The notes under the pieces were generated by a model. The model was not told the origin of the DNA. It saw nothing but the letters and a program-made list of their open reading frames with translations, and did no database searches. A program made the position numbers and the translations under genes. Below are positions 25,394 through 33,530 of a DNA stretch of 42,967 nt, one piece after another. How positions within the stretch are numbered: position 1 is the stretch's first letter; every line of letters starts with the position of its first letter. The DNA is taken from positions 1 through 42,967 of the forward strand of contig NZ_JBMDWJ010000047.1 in the NCBI RefSeq assembly GCF_048595215.1, in the 5' to 3' direction. This DNA is from Siphonobacter sp048595215. Its GTDB lineage: Bacteria; Bacteroidota; Bacteroidia; Cytophagales; Spirosomataceae.

Positions 25394-26248
25394 TTAAGGA
25401 AACTGCGGGAATTTCCGGAAATCGGGTTTGCGTCTTTCCAGGAACGAACGCTGCCCTTCCTTGGCTTCGTCGCTGAGGTAGTACAGCAGGGTGGCGTTAC
25501 CGGCCAGCTCCTGAATACCCGCTTGTCCGTCCAGATCGGCGTTGAACGAAGACTTAAGCATCCGTAAAGCGATGGGGCTGTTTGCCAGAATCTTACGGCA
25601 CCATTCTACCGTCGTGTGTTCCAGTTTTTCGATGGGTACTACCTTATTAACCAGACCCATCGACAGAGCGTCCTGAGCGTCGTACTGATCGCAGAGGTAC
25701 CAGATTTCACGGGCCTTCTTCTGACCTACGATACGGGCTAGGTAGCTAGCACCAAAACCGCCGTCGAAGCTTCCCACTTTCGGTCCCGTTTGACCAAATC
25801 GGGCGTTTTCAGCCGCAATACTCAGGTCACAGATTACGTGCAGTACGTGTCCGCCACCGATGGCCCATCCGGCTACCATGGCAATGACGGGTTTGGGAAT
25901 CGAACGAATCTGACGTTGTAAGTCCAGTACGTTCAAACGGGGAACGGAATCTTCGCCCACGTAGCCACCGTGACCACGTACCGACTGGTCGCCGCCCGAG
26001 CAGAACGCCCGACCGCCTTCACCCGTCAGAATGATTACGCCGACCCGCGTATCCTGACGGGCCAGTTCCATCGCTTCAATCATTTCACTGACCGTCAGGG
26101 GCGTAAAGGCATTGTGTACCTCTGGACGGTTAATCGAAATCATCGCGATGCCTTCGTAGTACAAATAGCGGATTTCGCGGTATTCTTTAATCGGTTCCCA
26201 GGGCAGCTGCCAGGAAAGGATCGGAGTGGTTTTCGGATTATTACTCAT
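25394..26248 (-). CDS. menB: 1,4-dihydroxy-2-naphthoyl-CoA synthase
   Basis: MenB (284 aa) closes the ring of o-succinylbenzoyl-CoA in menaquinone synthesis. It is a crotonase-fold enzyme; typical blocks are MISINRPEVHNAFTPLTV, GGRAFCSGGDQSVRGHGGYV (oxyanion region), AMVAGWAIGGGHVLHVICDL and GSFDGGFGASYLARIVGQKK, the last two diagnostic for MenB within the superfamily. The C-terminus ERRKPDFRKFPQFP is also characteristic. MenE lies 14 kb away on the same strand; no other men gene is in the window. Confidence 0.97.
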   Translation of the reverse strand: MSNNPKTTPILSWQLPWEPIKEYREIRYLYYEGIAMISINRPEVHNAFTPLTVSEMIEAMELARQDTRVGVIILTGEGGRAFCSGGDQSVRGHGGYVGEDSVPRLNVLDLQRQIRSIPKPVIAMVAGWAIGGGHVLHVICDLSIAAENARFGQTGPKVGSFDGGFGASYLARIVGQKKAREIWYLCDQYDAQDALSMGLVNKVVPIEKLEHTTVEWCRKILANSPIALRMLKSSFNADLDGQAGIQELAGNATLLYYLSDEAKEGQRSFLERRKPDFRKFPQFP

Positions 26249-26286
26249 TACTTCGTGATTTTCAAGATGAAGTCTTTATGCAGCGA

Positions 26287-26769
26287 CTAAATTTCAACGC
26301 GTTCTTCGTCGCCTTCGTCGTTATAAAACAGTACATCCCAGGTGTGATCGTACAGCATCGTTACCTGAGCTACGTAGCGGTTATATTTAAAGGAACGTCC
26401 CCATTCGTGCGGAGCCACCAGCGAGAGCAGGTCTGAGCCATCGGCTTTTTCGTACAGATACATGGTCTGACCAATGAAGGGCTCAAAGTTAATCGCCGCC
26501 GTATAGACTCGTTCCGAAACTTCCACCCGCTTCTGAATGGCTTTGGCCTGATCCAGCAGGGTTTTCATTTGTCCGGCGAGCTGATCGTACTGCTTGCCCG
26601 TCTGCTGCCGCATGGCGGTCAGAGCTTTAGCTTTGATTTTACCTTCGTCTTCGGGACGAATGACTGCACTGCCCGCGTTATGGGCGTAGGGAAGGAGACC
26701 GGGATTTTCGGCTACCTTGTCTGGGTTAATGGGGTTTTCGAACGCCCCTGCTTCCGTGTTTTCCGGCAT
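26287..26769 (-). CDS. DUF2452 family protein
   Basis: This 160-aa cytoplasmic protein matches DUF2452: NPINPDKVAENPGLLPYAHN near the N-terminus, then AIQKRVEVSERVYTAAINFE, FIGQTMYLYEKADGSDLLS and the C-terminal aromatic-rich WGRSFKYNRYVAQVTMLYDH. Function unknown. The ATG at 26769 is chosen over an upstream frame opening at 26802 because the promoter -7 box (26800-26807) overlaps that codon. It ends 38 bases before menB and is probably co-transcribed with it. Confidence 0.85.
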   Translation of the reverse strand: MPENTEAGAFENPINPDKVAENPGLLPYAHNAGSAVIRPEDEGKIKAKALTAMRQQTGKQYDQLAGQMKTLLDQAKAIQKRVEVSERVYTAAINFEPFIGQTMYLYEKADGSDLLSLVAPHEWGRSFKYNRYVAQVTMLYDHTWDVLFYNDEGDEERVEI

Positions 26770-26799
26770 AGTACCGATGGTTTTTAGTAGAAAAACGCC

Positions 26800-26807
26800 C
26801 AAAAATA
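26800..26807 (-). promoter_or_regulatory. -7 promoter box for the DUF2452-menB unit
   Basis: The minus strand reads TATTTTTG (TAnnTTTG), 30 bases upstream of the DUF2452 ATG. No TTG at the -33 distance. Confidence 0.5.
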
Positions 26808-26933
26808 CGGATTGTTTGGCAGGAAATTGGAAAGGGGAGACAGGAATCGAATGGAAGCAGGCAAAGAAGCCCGTATTAGGAAGCGTAAAAATTTAGCTAG
26901 TGCATAGAATATCAATTGAAAAGCCCTGAAAAG

Positions 26934-27293
26934 TTAGGTAGATCGTTCTTTCACGACCCGGCGGGAAGGGCGGAGGGCTTTACATTCACCGTTCTGTACA
27001 GTCAGATTATGGTCATAAAATTCAAGAGCCCGGTGCAGCGTTCGTTGGTTAACGGCGACGAGGTACGGCTGTTTTCCCGGCGTTTGTACGAGTCGAGCAT
27101 CCAGTTTATAAATGGTTCCTTCTGGAAACTGACGTAGTAAACGCAGCGGACAACGGACGGATAAATCGCCCGGAACCCGTTGATTGGTAATGGTTTTCAG
27201 CCGAGGCCGATTCCGGCGGGAATCGAAAACCACTTGAGCAAACAGGTCAATAAAAAAACGGCGTTCGTCGGCTGGTAAGAAAGATAATTGCAT
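26934..27293 (-). CDS. Hypothetical protein, 119 aa, basic
   Basis: I do not recognise this protein. It is cytoplasmic by sequence, strongly basic (clusters FDSRRNRPRLK and RPSRRVVKER) and has no signal peptide or TM segment. One stretch (KLDARLVQTPGKQPYLVAVN) looks like a beta hairpin. The full promoter on the minus strand just upstream (27317-27347) supports a real gene. It faces away from folD. Confidence 0.7.
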   Translation of the reverse strand: MQLSFLPADERRFFIDLFAQVVFDSRRNRPRLKTITNQRVPGDLSVRCPLRLLRQFPEGTIYKLDARLVQTPGKQPYLVAVNQRTLHRALEFYDHNLTVQNGECKALRPSRRVVKERST

Positions 27294-27316
27294 GGGTTAC
27301 GCGTAATAAAACGTTC

Positions 27317-27347
27317 CAAATATACGTCGTAACTGTCCTATAGTCAA
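27317..27347 (-). promoter_or_regulatory. Promoter of the 119-aa gene
   Basis: On the minus strand TTG (27347-27345), a 20-base spacer and TATATTTG (27324-27317) match the Bacteroidota consensus fully. It lies 23 bases upstream of the ATG. Confidence 0.8.
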
Positions 27348-27446
27348 CCATTTGTCCATAATTGCTTGCGGTTTTTCTTGAAGAGGAGCAAGCCAGATTT
27401 CTTGGGTAAATGAGCAAAGGGGACTCAAGGAAATCGCCGGATTCCG

Positions 27447-27454
27447 TATCTTTG
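27447..27454 (+). promoter_or_regulatory. -7 promoter box for folD
   Basis: TATCTTTG matches TAnnTTTG, 37 bases upstream of the folD ATG. No well-placed -33 TTG is seen. Confidence 0.5.
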
Positions 27455-27491
27455 GGTTTGATTTTCGTTTTACTATTTAGAGCAGAATATT

Positions 27492-28376
27492 ATGCAATTG
27501 ATTGACGGCAAGGCTGTTGCCTCTCATTTCAAGGCCCAGATCGCCGAAGAAGTACAACAATTGAAAGCTCAATCCGGCAAAACGCCCCATTTGGTGGCTA
27601 TTTTGGTGGGTACCAATGGAGCTTCTGAAACCTACGTTGCTCACAAAGTCAAAGCCTGTGCAGAACTGGGTTTTGAGTCGACTTTGGTTCGTTTTGACGA
27701 AACGGTAACGGAAGCCGAACTGCTTGATAAAGTCCGCGAAATCAATGAAAATCCGGACATGGACGGTCTGATCGTCCAGTTACCCCTGCCGGCTCATATC
27801 AATCCCGACGCCGTGATGGAAACGATTCATCCGGCAAAAGATGTGGACGGTTTTCATCCCATCAACATTGGCCGCATGGCCAAAGGCCTGCCCGCCTACA
27901 TTTCAGCCACGCCTCAGGGCTGCCTGATGCTGTTGGAACATTACGGCATCGAAACGGCAGGTAAACACTGCGTCGTTGTGGGCCGCAGCCAGATTGTAGG
28001 TTTACCGATGAGCATTCTGATGCAACGGAATACGTATCCGGGCAACTGTACCGTAACGATCACACACTCCAAAACTAAAAATCTGGCTGAAATCTGCCGT
28101 CAGGCGGATATTCTGGTAGGAGCCCTGGGCCGTCCGGAATTCATCACGGCGGATATGGTAAAAGAAGGAGCCGTTGTACTGGACGTAGGCTTGGAACGCG
28201 TACCGGATGCCACTAAAAAGTCCGGTTTTTCACTGAAGGGAGACGTGAAATTTGATGAAGTCGCTCCCAAGACCAGCTTCATTACTCCGGTACCCGGTGG
28301 CGTTGGCCAGATGACTATTATTTCACTGATGCAGAATACGCTGTTAGCAGCCAAAGGCAGCATTTATAAAAAGTAA
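27492..28376 (+). CDS. folD: Bifunctional methylenetetrahydrofolate dehydrogenase/cyclohydrolase
   Basis: FolD (294 aa) interconverts 5,10-methylene-, methenyl- and 10-formyl-tetrahydrofolate, supplying one-carbon units. The catalytic N-terminal domain carries VGTNGASETYVAHKVKACAE (Y48 and K52) and DGLIVQLPLPAHI; DGFHPINIGRMAKG and SATPQGCLMLL follow; the NADP-binding half has VVGRSQIVGLPMSILMQRN, and the end is TPVPGGVGQMTIISLMQNT, which is diagnostic. The start ATG follows a -7 box. It is followed by a hairpin without a T-run. Confidence 0.98.
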   Translation: MQLIDGKAVASHFKAQIAEEVQQLKAQSGKTPHLVAILVGTNGASETYVAHKVKACAELGFESTLVRFDETVTEAELLDKVREINENPDMDGLIVQLPLPAHINPDAVMETIHPAKDVDGFHPINIGRMAKGLPAYISATPQGCLMLLEHYGIETAGKHCVVVGRSQIVGLPMSILMQRNTYPGNCTVTITHSKTKNLAEICRQADILVGALGRPEFITADMVKEGAVVLDVGLERVPDATKKSGFSLKGDVKFDEVAPKTSFITPVPGGVGQMTIISLMQNTLLAAKGSIYKK

Positions 28377-28388
28377 TGTTCCGTTTGC

Positions 28389-28426
28389 GGGCTTCCGGCC
28401 GACCGTACAAAGCAATCCGGAAGCCC
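28389..28426 (+). terminator. Hairpin after folD
   Basis: GGGCTTCCGG (28389-28398) pairs perfectly with CCGGAAGCCC (28417-28426), 18-base loop. There is no T-run, so termination is only possible. Confidence 0.45.
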
Positions 28427-28471
28427 ACTAGTTAAACTTATTCTTCACTCAACTCCGTATCTAATTCATTC

Positions 28472-29965
28472 ATGGCCTCCAATTCGTTGCGGCAGGTTCC
28501 GATATTGACCCTGTTGCTGGTGGCTGGTTTAGTGGCCTTTTCGTATGTACCCGAAAGGGTTTGGAGCGATATAAATCTGAAACCAGTTCGATTGTTTTCG
28601 TCTATTCAGGAAGATACGAAGCCCTCGCCACCTTTGTCTCTTGCGAAAAAAAAGCCTTCGGTAAAGACTGCACCGAAGGTAGAAGAGCTCGTGGCGGTAC
28701 AGAAGAAGCATCTGCCCTGCCCGAACGGAATTACCTGTATTGAAGACTATGACAGCACGGGACAAGGTCTCCGGCAGATTATGCAGGCTCTGAGTCAGGA
28801 AGCCCAGACCAAGCCCGTACGGATTGCCTTTTTTGGCGATTCCTTTATTGAAGGAGACATGTTATGTGGGGATTTCCGGGATACGCTACAGGCATTGTTC
28901 GGAGGACGAGGGGTGGGTTACGTACCGCTCACGTCGCCCGTAGCTAATTTTCGGGCCACCATCCGCCATCAATTCCGGAATTTCAAAACCTATTCGGTCC
29001 TACAAAAACAGCAGGGAAGTCCGGCTTTAGGTGTATCTGGCTACAGCTTCATTCCTGAAGGCAATAATCTGGTCAATTATAGTACCGGACGACCATACGG
29101 GGCCAGTCGGTTTGATCGCGTTCGGGTCTTTTACCAAGCTAAACAGAGCAGTGCTTTACGGTATACGCTGGGTTCTGAGCCGGAGCAGGCCGATACATTG
29201 GTCGCCCGCTCTGCACTGGCCGAGCACGCTCTGATGGCGGCGGGAAATCAGGTTCGTTTTTCGTTCGGGAATAATTTAACGCTGTACGGACTGAGCTTCG
29301 AAGCGGATCATGGAGTCTACGTCGATAATTTCAGTATTCGGGGAAATTCAGGCTGGGGTTTGCTGGGGGTTTCGGAATCCATGTATCAGCAATTCAACAA
29401 CCTCCAACATTATAAACTCGTCATTTTGCAGTACGGCTTAAATGTCATTCAGCCGAATACGACGCAACTGGGCTGGTACGTTCCCAAAATGATGGCGGCC
29501 ATTGAACGAATCAAAAAAGGATTTCCCGAAGCAAGCATTTTGGTTATTGGCGTATCCGATCGAAGCATGCGACAGGCGGGTTCGTACGTTTCCTTTCCCA
29601 GTATTCCATACCTGATTGAAGCCCAACGTGAAATGTCCCGCAAAACGGGCGTAACCTTCTGGAACCTCTGGGAAGCCATGGGCGGGGAAGGCTCAATGGT
29701 CAAGTACGTAAATGCGGGGTTGGCGAACAAAGATTACACGCACATGAAATACGCCGGTGGCCGTAAGATTGCCCGTTTGTTGGCAAAAGCCCTCTTGTTT
29801 GAAAAGAAAAAATATGATCAGAATCTTACGACTGAGCCTGTTGCTGTTCGCACTGTTGCCCAACGTTCAGGCTCAAACCTCACTCGTCAAACTACTGTCT
29901 CCCAGCATCGAGACCTCCGAAACCAACGCGATCCAGCAGGTAGAAAGCCTGAATCCGTTTTTTGA
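28472..29965 (+). CDS. Membrane-anchored SGNH/GDSL hydrolase (acetylation-type), probable 3' frameshift
   Basis: This 497-codon frame encodes an SGNH hydrolase-type protein: an N-terminal membrane anchor (about 8-26), a proline/lysine-rich linker, the block I serine S124 in AFFGDSFIEGDM, and the catalytic D421/H424 in DYTHMKYAGG. Such proteins act with MBOAT acyltransferases to O-acetylate surface polysaccharides (the AlgJ/AlgX role). From residue 449 on the sequence (about 49 residues, polar and repeat-free) runs across the signal peptide of the next gene for 152 bases. One added A in the six-A run at 29807-29812 would end it at a TGA overlapping the next ATG, giving about 448 aa. Read error or real extension: see findings. 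Confidence 0.8.
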   Translation: MASNSLRQVPILTLLLVAGLVAFSYVPERVWSDINLKPVRLFSSIQEDTKPSPPLSLAKKKPSVKTAPKVEELVAVQKKHLPCPNGITCIEDYDSTGQGLRQIMQALSQEAQTKPVRIAFFGDSFIEGDMLCGDFRDTLQALFGGRGVGYVPLTSPVANFRATIRHQFRNFKTYSVLQKQQGSPALGVSGYSFIPEGNNLVNYSTGRPYGASRFDRVRVFYQAKQSSALRYTLGSEPEQADTLVARSALAEHALMAAGNQVRFSFGNNLTLYGLSFEADHGVYVDNFSIRGNSGWGLLGVSESMYQQFNNLQHYKLVILQYGLNVIQPNTTQLGWYVPKMMAAIERIKKGFPEASILVIGVSDRSMRQAGSYVSFPSIPYLIEAQREMSRKTGVTFWNLWEAMGGEGSMVKYVNAGLANKDYTHMKYAGGRKIARLLAKALLFEKKKYDQNLTTEPVAVRTVAQRSGSNLTRQTTVSQHRDLRNQRDPAGRKPESVF

Positions 29966-31040
29966 TGCTCTGACGGAATTAAAGGCACGGCAACAGGGCG
30001 TTGTCAATATTTTACACATTGGTGATTCTCACCTGCAAGCTGATTTTCTGACGAATACTGTTCGAAAGCAGTTTCAGTACGAGTTTGGGAACGCTGGCCG
30101 AGGACTGGTGGTACCCCTGCACGTAGCTCGTACTAACGAACCGCATACCTATCAGACCAGTAGCGAGGCCATCTGGCAAGCCAGACGTTGCATTTTTCCC
30201 GACACTGAATTACCAATTGGCATTGGAGGTGTAACCATTCGGAATGCCTATCCCGGGAAACGAATGAACGTACAAATTCGCTCGGACTCGGCCTTAGGGT
30301 ATCAGTTTGATCGCCTTAAAGTGTTCTGTTTACGGGATACCAGCAGTTATGACTTGAATATCCTGGATGCTTCGGGAGCAGTAATGGCTTCCGTACAAAC
30401 CTCTGGTGGAGCGGAGGGACAAGCACCGATTTCAGTCGATCTAAATGAACTGAACGACGAATTTTCCCTGGAATCCGTCCAAACAAGACCGGGACAAAAC
30501 CATACGACCTTGTTTGGATTTAGTCTGGAAAATGGTCAGCCCGGCGTACTCTATCACTGTGTAGGAGTAAACGGGGCTCAGTTTTCGCATTACCGCGACG
30601 CCCAGTATTTCGCGGAGCAGACCAAAGGGCTTGAGCCGCAGCTTATTGTGGTTTCGCTGGGTACGAACGAAGCCCATAGTGCTGCCCTGACCATGACGGA
30701 GTTTTACACCAACATCGATGCTTTAGTACAAAACCTGCAAAAGGCCAATCCGCAGGCGACGATCTTACTGACCACGCCCGCTGATTCATACAAACGTCGT
30801 ACGCAGGCCAATCCGAAGATGGCGGAAGTACGGCAGACCATTCTGAACTACGCCAGTGAACATCACCTGCCTTGTTGGGATTTGTACGGAATTACGGGAC
30901 CAGCCGCGTTCTGGAAAAAAAATCATCTAATTACGAGCGATGGGGTGCACTACACTCGCAAAGGCTACGAATTGCAGGGAAATTTACTGTATCAGGCTCT
31001 AATGCAGGCCTTCAACGATTATGCCACCCATCGACTTTAG
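29814..31040 (+). CDS. Secreted SGNH/GDSL hydrolase
   Basis: This 408-aa protein has a clear signal peptide (MIRILRLSLLLFALLPNVQA). It has the SGNH catalytic blocks: S72 in ILHIGDSHLQADFL, block III-like VVSLGTNEAHS (N), and D376/H379 in SDGVHYTRKGYE. It is likely the periplasmic acetyl-transfer or esterase partner of the MBOAT enzyme encoded next. The frame is open to 29757, but the signal peptide fixes the start at 29814. Its end overlaps the start of the MBOAT gene by 20 bases, so translation is probably coupled. Confidence 0.9.
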   Translation: MIRILRLSLLLFALLPNVQAQTSLVKLLSPSIETSETNAIQQVESLNPFFDALTELKARQQGVVNILHIGDSHLQADFLTNTVRKQFQYEFGNAGRGLVVPLHVARTNEPHTYQTSSEAIWQARRCIFPDTELPIGIGGVTIRNAYPGKRMNVQIRSDSALGYQFDRLKVFCLRDTSSYDLNILDASGAVMASVQTSGGAEGQAPISVDLNELNDEFSLESVQTRPGQNHTTLFGFSLENGQPGVLYHCVGVNGAQFSHYRDAQYFAEQTKGLEPQLIVVSLGTNEAHSAALTMTEFYTNIDALVQNLQKANPQATILLTTPADSYKRRTQANPKMAEVRQTILNYASEHHLPCWDLYGITGPAAFWKKNHLITSDGVHYTRKGYELQGNLLYQALMQAFNDYATHRL

Positions 31041-32490
31041 TAAACTGACGGAACTGCTTCAGTATCAGCCCGAGGCACCGATCTTATTTAACAGTGGCCT
31101 TTTTTTGTGGTTGTTTCTAGGGTTCTCGTCGATATACGTACTGCTGCAACCACACCACCGGGCCAAGGTCATTTTCGTGACCTTATTTTCGCTGTACTTC
31201 TATTACAAATCTTCGGGCTGGTATTTCCTATTGCTGGTACTAGCTACCGTGGTGGATTACGTACTGGGCTGGTTTATCTACGATGCCGATCAGAAGGTTT
31301 TCAAACGGCTCTGGATGGTTATCAACCTGATACTTAATCTGGGCTTGCTGGCGTATTTCAAGTACACCAACTTTTTCTATGAGGCCTGGACGGAGTTTTC
31401 GCACCAGCCCTATAATCCGCTGCCGATTTTCCTACCGGTGGGTGTTTCGTTTTACACCTTTCAGTCGCTGAGCTATACCATTGACATTTACCGGGGTGAA
31501 ATCAAACCCGTCAAGAGCATTCTGGATTACGCCTTTTTCGTTTCCTTTTTTCCGCAGCTGGTTGCCGGTCCGATTGTACGGGCCAAGGACTTTATTCCGC
31601 AGCTATACCGACCTACGATCGTAACACCCGAGCAGTTTGGGCGAGCTATCTTTCTGATTGGTAGTGGATTATTTAAAAAGGTCGTTATCTCCGACTATCT
31701 CAGTGTCAACTTCGTCGATCGGATTTTTGATAATCCTACGCTGTACTCGGGGCTGGAAAATCTCTTCGGCGTTTATGGCTACGCTTTGCAGATTTACTGC
31801 GATTTTTCGGGGTATTCCGATATGGCAATTGGTATTGCTCTGCTGCTGGGTTTCGAGTATCCGGTCAACTTCGATTCACCGTACCAATCCCGAAACATTA
31901 CCGAATTCTGGCGTCGCTGGCACATTTCATTGTCCAGCTGGTTACGCGACTACCTGTACATTTCGATGGGGGGAAACCGTAAGGGCATTTTCCGTACGTA
32001 TTTCAACCTTTTCATGACGATGGTTCTGGGCGGACTCTGGCACGGGGCCGCCTGGCGATTTATTCTGTGGGGCGTATTACACGGCGGGGCCTTAGTTTTC
32101 CATCGCGTTATTCGTTCGTATTTTTCTCCCGGAGCGTACCCGACGTACCGCTGGCTATCTCAGCTGATAACCTTCCATTTTGTCTGCTTTTGCTGGATTT
32201 TCTTCCGGGCCGATTCCATGGAAATTGCTCAGCAACTCTTGCACCAGATCGCTACTCAGTTTAATCCCATGCTGATGCTCCAGTTTATTGAAGGCTATCA
32301 AAACGTTCTGTTGGTAATGCTATTGGGTTATACGTTACATTTTCTGCCCCGATCCATGGAACTACAGGCCGAAAACTGGATTATTCGCTTACCCCTCGTG
32401 GGCAAACTGGCCTGGTTGCTGGCGGTTATTCTATTGATGACACAGGTACAGTCGGCGGAAGTACAACCCTTTATCTATTTCCAATTTTAG
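31021..32490 (+). CDS. MBOAT-family O-acyltransferase (AlgI-like)
   Basis: This 489-aa integral membrane protein has about ten hydrophobic segments and the MBOAT signature: ITEFWRRWHISLSSWLRDY (H301) and GGLWHGAAWRFILWGVLHG (catalytic His H341). The middle stretch with PQLVAGPIVRAKDFIPQL is typical of AlgI. In alginate and peptidoglycan acetylation this protein brings acetyl groups across the inner membrane to SGNH partners, here the two genes just upstream. The acetylated polymer is unknown. It ends the operon at a bidirectional terminator. Confidence 0.94.
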   Translation: MPPIDFSKLTELLQYQPEAPILFNSGLFLWLFLGFSSIYVLLQPHHRAKVIFVTLFSLYFYYKSSGWYFLLLVLATVVDYVLGWFIYDADQKVFKRLWMVINLILNLGLLAYFKYTNFFYEAWTEFSHQPYNPLPIFLPVGVSFYTFQSLSYTIDIYRGEIKPVKSILDYAFFVSFFPQLVAGPIVRAKDFIPQLYRPTIVTPEQFGRAIFLIGSGLFKKVVISDYLSVNFVDRIFDNPTLYSGLENLFGVYGYALQIYCDFSGYSDMAIGIALLLGFEYPVNFDSPYQSRNITEFWRRWHISLSSWLRDYLYISMGGNRKGIFRTYFNLFMTMVLGGLWHGAAWRFILWGVLHGGALVFHRVIRSYFSPGAYPTYRWLSQLITFHFVCFCWIFFRADSMEIAQQLLHQIATQFNPMLMLQFIEGYQNVLLVMLLGYTLHFLPRSMELQAENWIIRLPLVGKLAWLLAVILLMTQVQSAEVQPFIYFQF

Positions 32491-32550
32491 AAGCGACGGT
32501 TAGGCTGTAAGAATCGAAAAGTTTCTTCCGAGTGAACCGATTTCAATATA

Positions 32551-32593
32551 TACAAAAAGAAAGGCAGCCTCTATGACTGCCTTTCTTTTTGTA
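32551..32593. terminator. Bidirectional terminator between MBOAT and crystallin genes
   Basis: TACAAAAAGAAAGGCAG (32551-32567) and CTGCCTTTCTTTTTGTA (32577-32593) form a perfect 17-bp stem with a 9-base loop; the arms supply A and T tracts for both directions. Confidence 0.9.
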
Positions 32594-32610
32594 TAGTGAA
32601 CGAGTAAAAT

Positions 32611-33303
32611 CTAGCGACGGCCGCGAGTAATGATTACTGAGCCAATACGATCATTCCAGCCAATGTTCCGTAGACGGTTATTGCTGCTCGTCAGGGTATA
32701 AGAATTGCCCGTGAAGCTATCGTTTTCAAATACTTGAATGGTGTAACCCGCCGGAACCTGAATCGAAGAGGCTTTTTTGCTCATTTGACCCAGGGCTGAC
32801 GAACGATAACGACCCGTATTCAAAGTCACCGAACCTCCCTGATAGTCATCATCCGCGAAGAAAACGACGGAACCATTATCGTTGTACCCGGGCCGATTGT
32901 TGTGGGAGCCCGGACGATCGTTGTAATCTGGACGGCCACGGCCCGGACGGTTGTCGGAGTAATCGGGGCGACCGTTGTAGTTCCGGTCTTGCACGATGCG
33001 TAACGAACGAATCTGGTTACCGGACTGGGCTACGTTGCCACTGAACTTCACCGATTGTCCGCGGAAATTAGGCTCCGAAAACGCTTCGACAATATAGCCA
33101 TTAGGTACGCGGATGGAACCAATGGAAAAATTGATGGTCCGGAAATCACCGGAATATTGCTGTACGGATTGACCCCGGTAGTTGGAGTTCGAAAAAAAAG
33201 TAACGGCTTCGCGGTCGTTACGACGATTCCGATTGGAACCGAATTGAGCAAAAGAGTAGGTGCTGAACAACAGCATAGCGAAGACAACTAGATAACGTTT
33301 CAT
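32611..33303 (-). CDS. Secreted beta/gamma-crystallin-like protein
   Basis: This 230-aa protein has a signal peptide (MKRYLVVFAMLLFSTYSFAQ) and four Greek-key motifs of the form FxxxxYxG: FFSNSNYRG, AFSEPNFRG, FFADDDYQG and VFENDSFTG, in two pairs (about 35-105 and 145-228). These are the marks of beta/gamma-crystallin domains, which in microbes often bind calcium and may stabilise secreted proteins. The pairs are joined by a repeat-like linker rich in Arg, Pro, Asp, Asn and Gly (about 108-142). Closely related to peptidase-inhibitor I36 family proteins, an alternative role. Monocistronic. Confidence 0.85.
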   Translation of the reverse strand: MKRYLVVFAMLLFSTYSFAQFGSNRNRRNDREAVTFFSNSNYRGQSVQQYSGDFRTINFSIGSIRVPNGYIVEAFSEPNFRGQSVKFSGNVAQSGNQIRSLRIVQDRNYNGRPDYSDNRPGRGRPDYNDRPGSHNNRPGYNDNGSVVFFADDDYQGGSVTLNTGRYRSSALGQMSKKASSIQVPAGYTIQVFENDSFTGNSYTLTSSNNRLRNIGWNDRIGSVIITRGRR

Positions 33304-33459
33304 GGCTAAAGTGTTAAAAATTTACGGGTACAAACATTACTTTGATGGGGGCAATTAGGGTGATAGAAATGGATTTGCCAATAGCCATAGGTCGCTTTTG
33401 CGATGAAAAGGGCCTTTTTGGCTGTTAAAAAATGTGAATTCAAGCAATGGGAGGCCCAT

Positions 33460-33494
33460 GAAACGAAAGTTGCCAACCCAATGGGGCTGGCAAC
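33460..33494 (-). terminator. Probable terminator after the S10 peptidase gene
   Basis: GTTGCCA (33469-33475) and TGGCAAC (33488-33494) pair, with further CCC/GGG pairing inside. On the minus strand TTTCGTTT follows. Confidence 0.5.
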
Positions 33495-33530
33495 GCTGTA
33501 CAAAGGCTACGGTCAATGAAACAGATCGGG

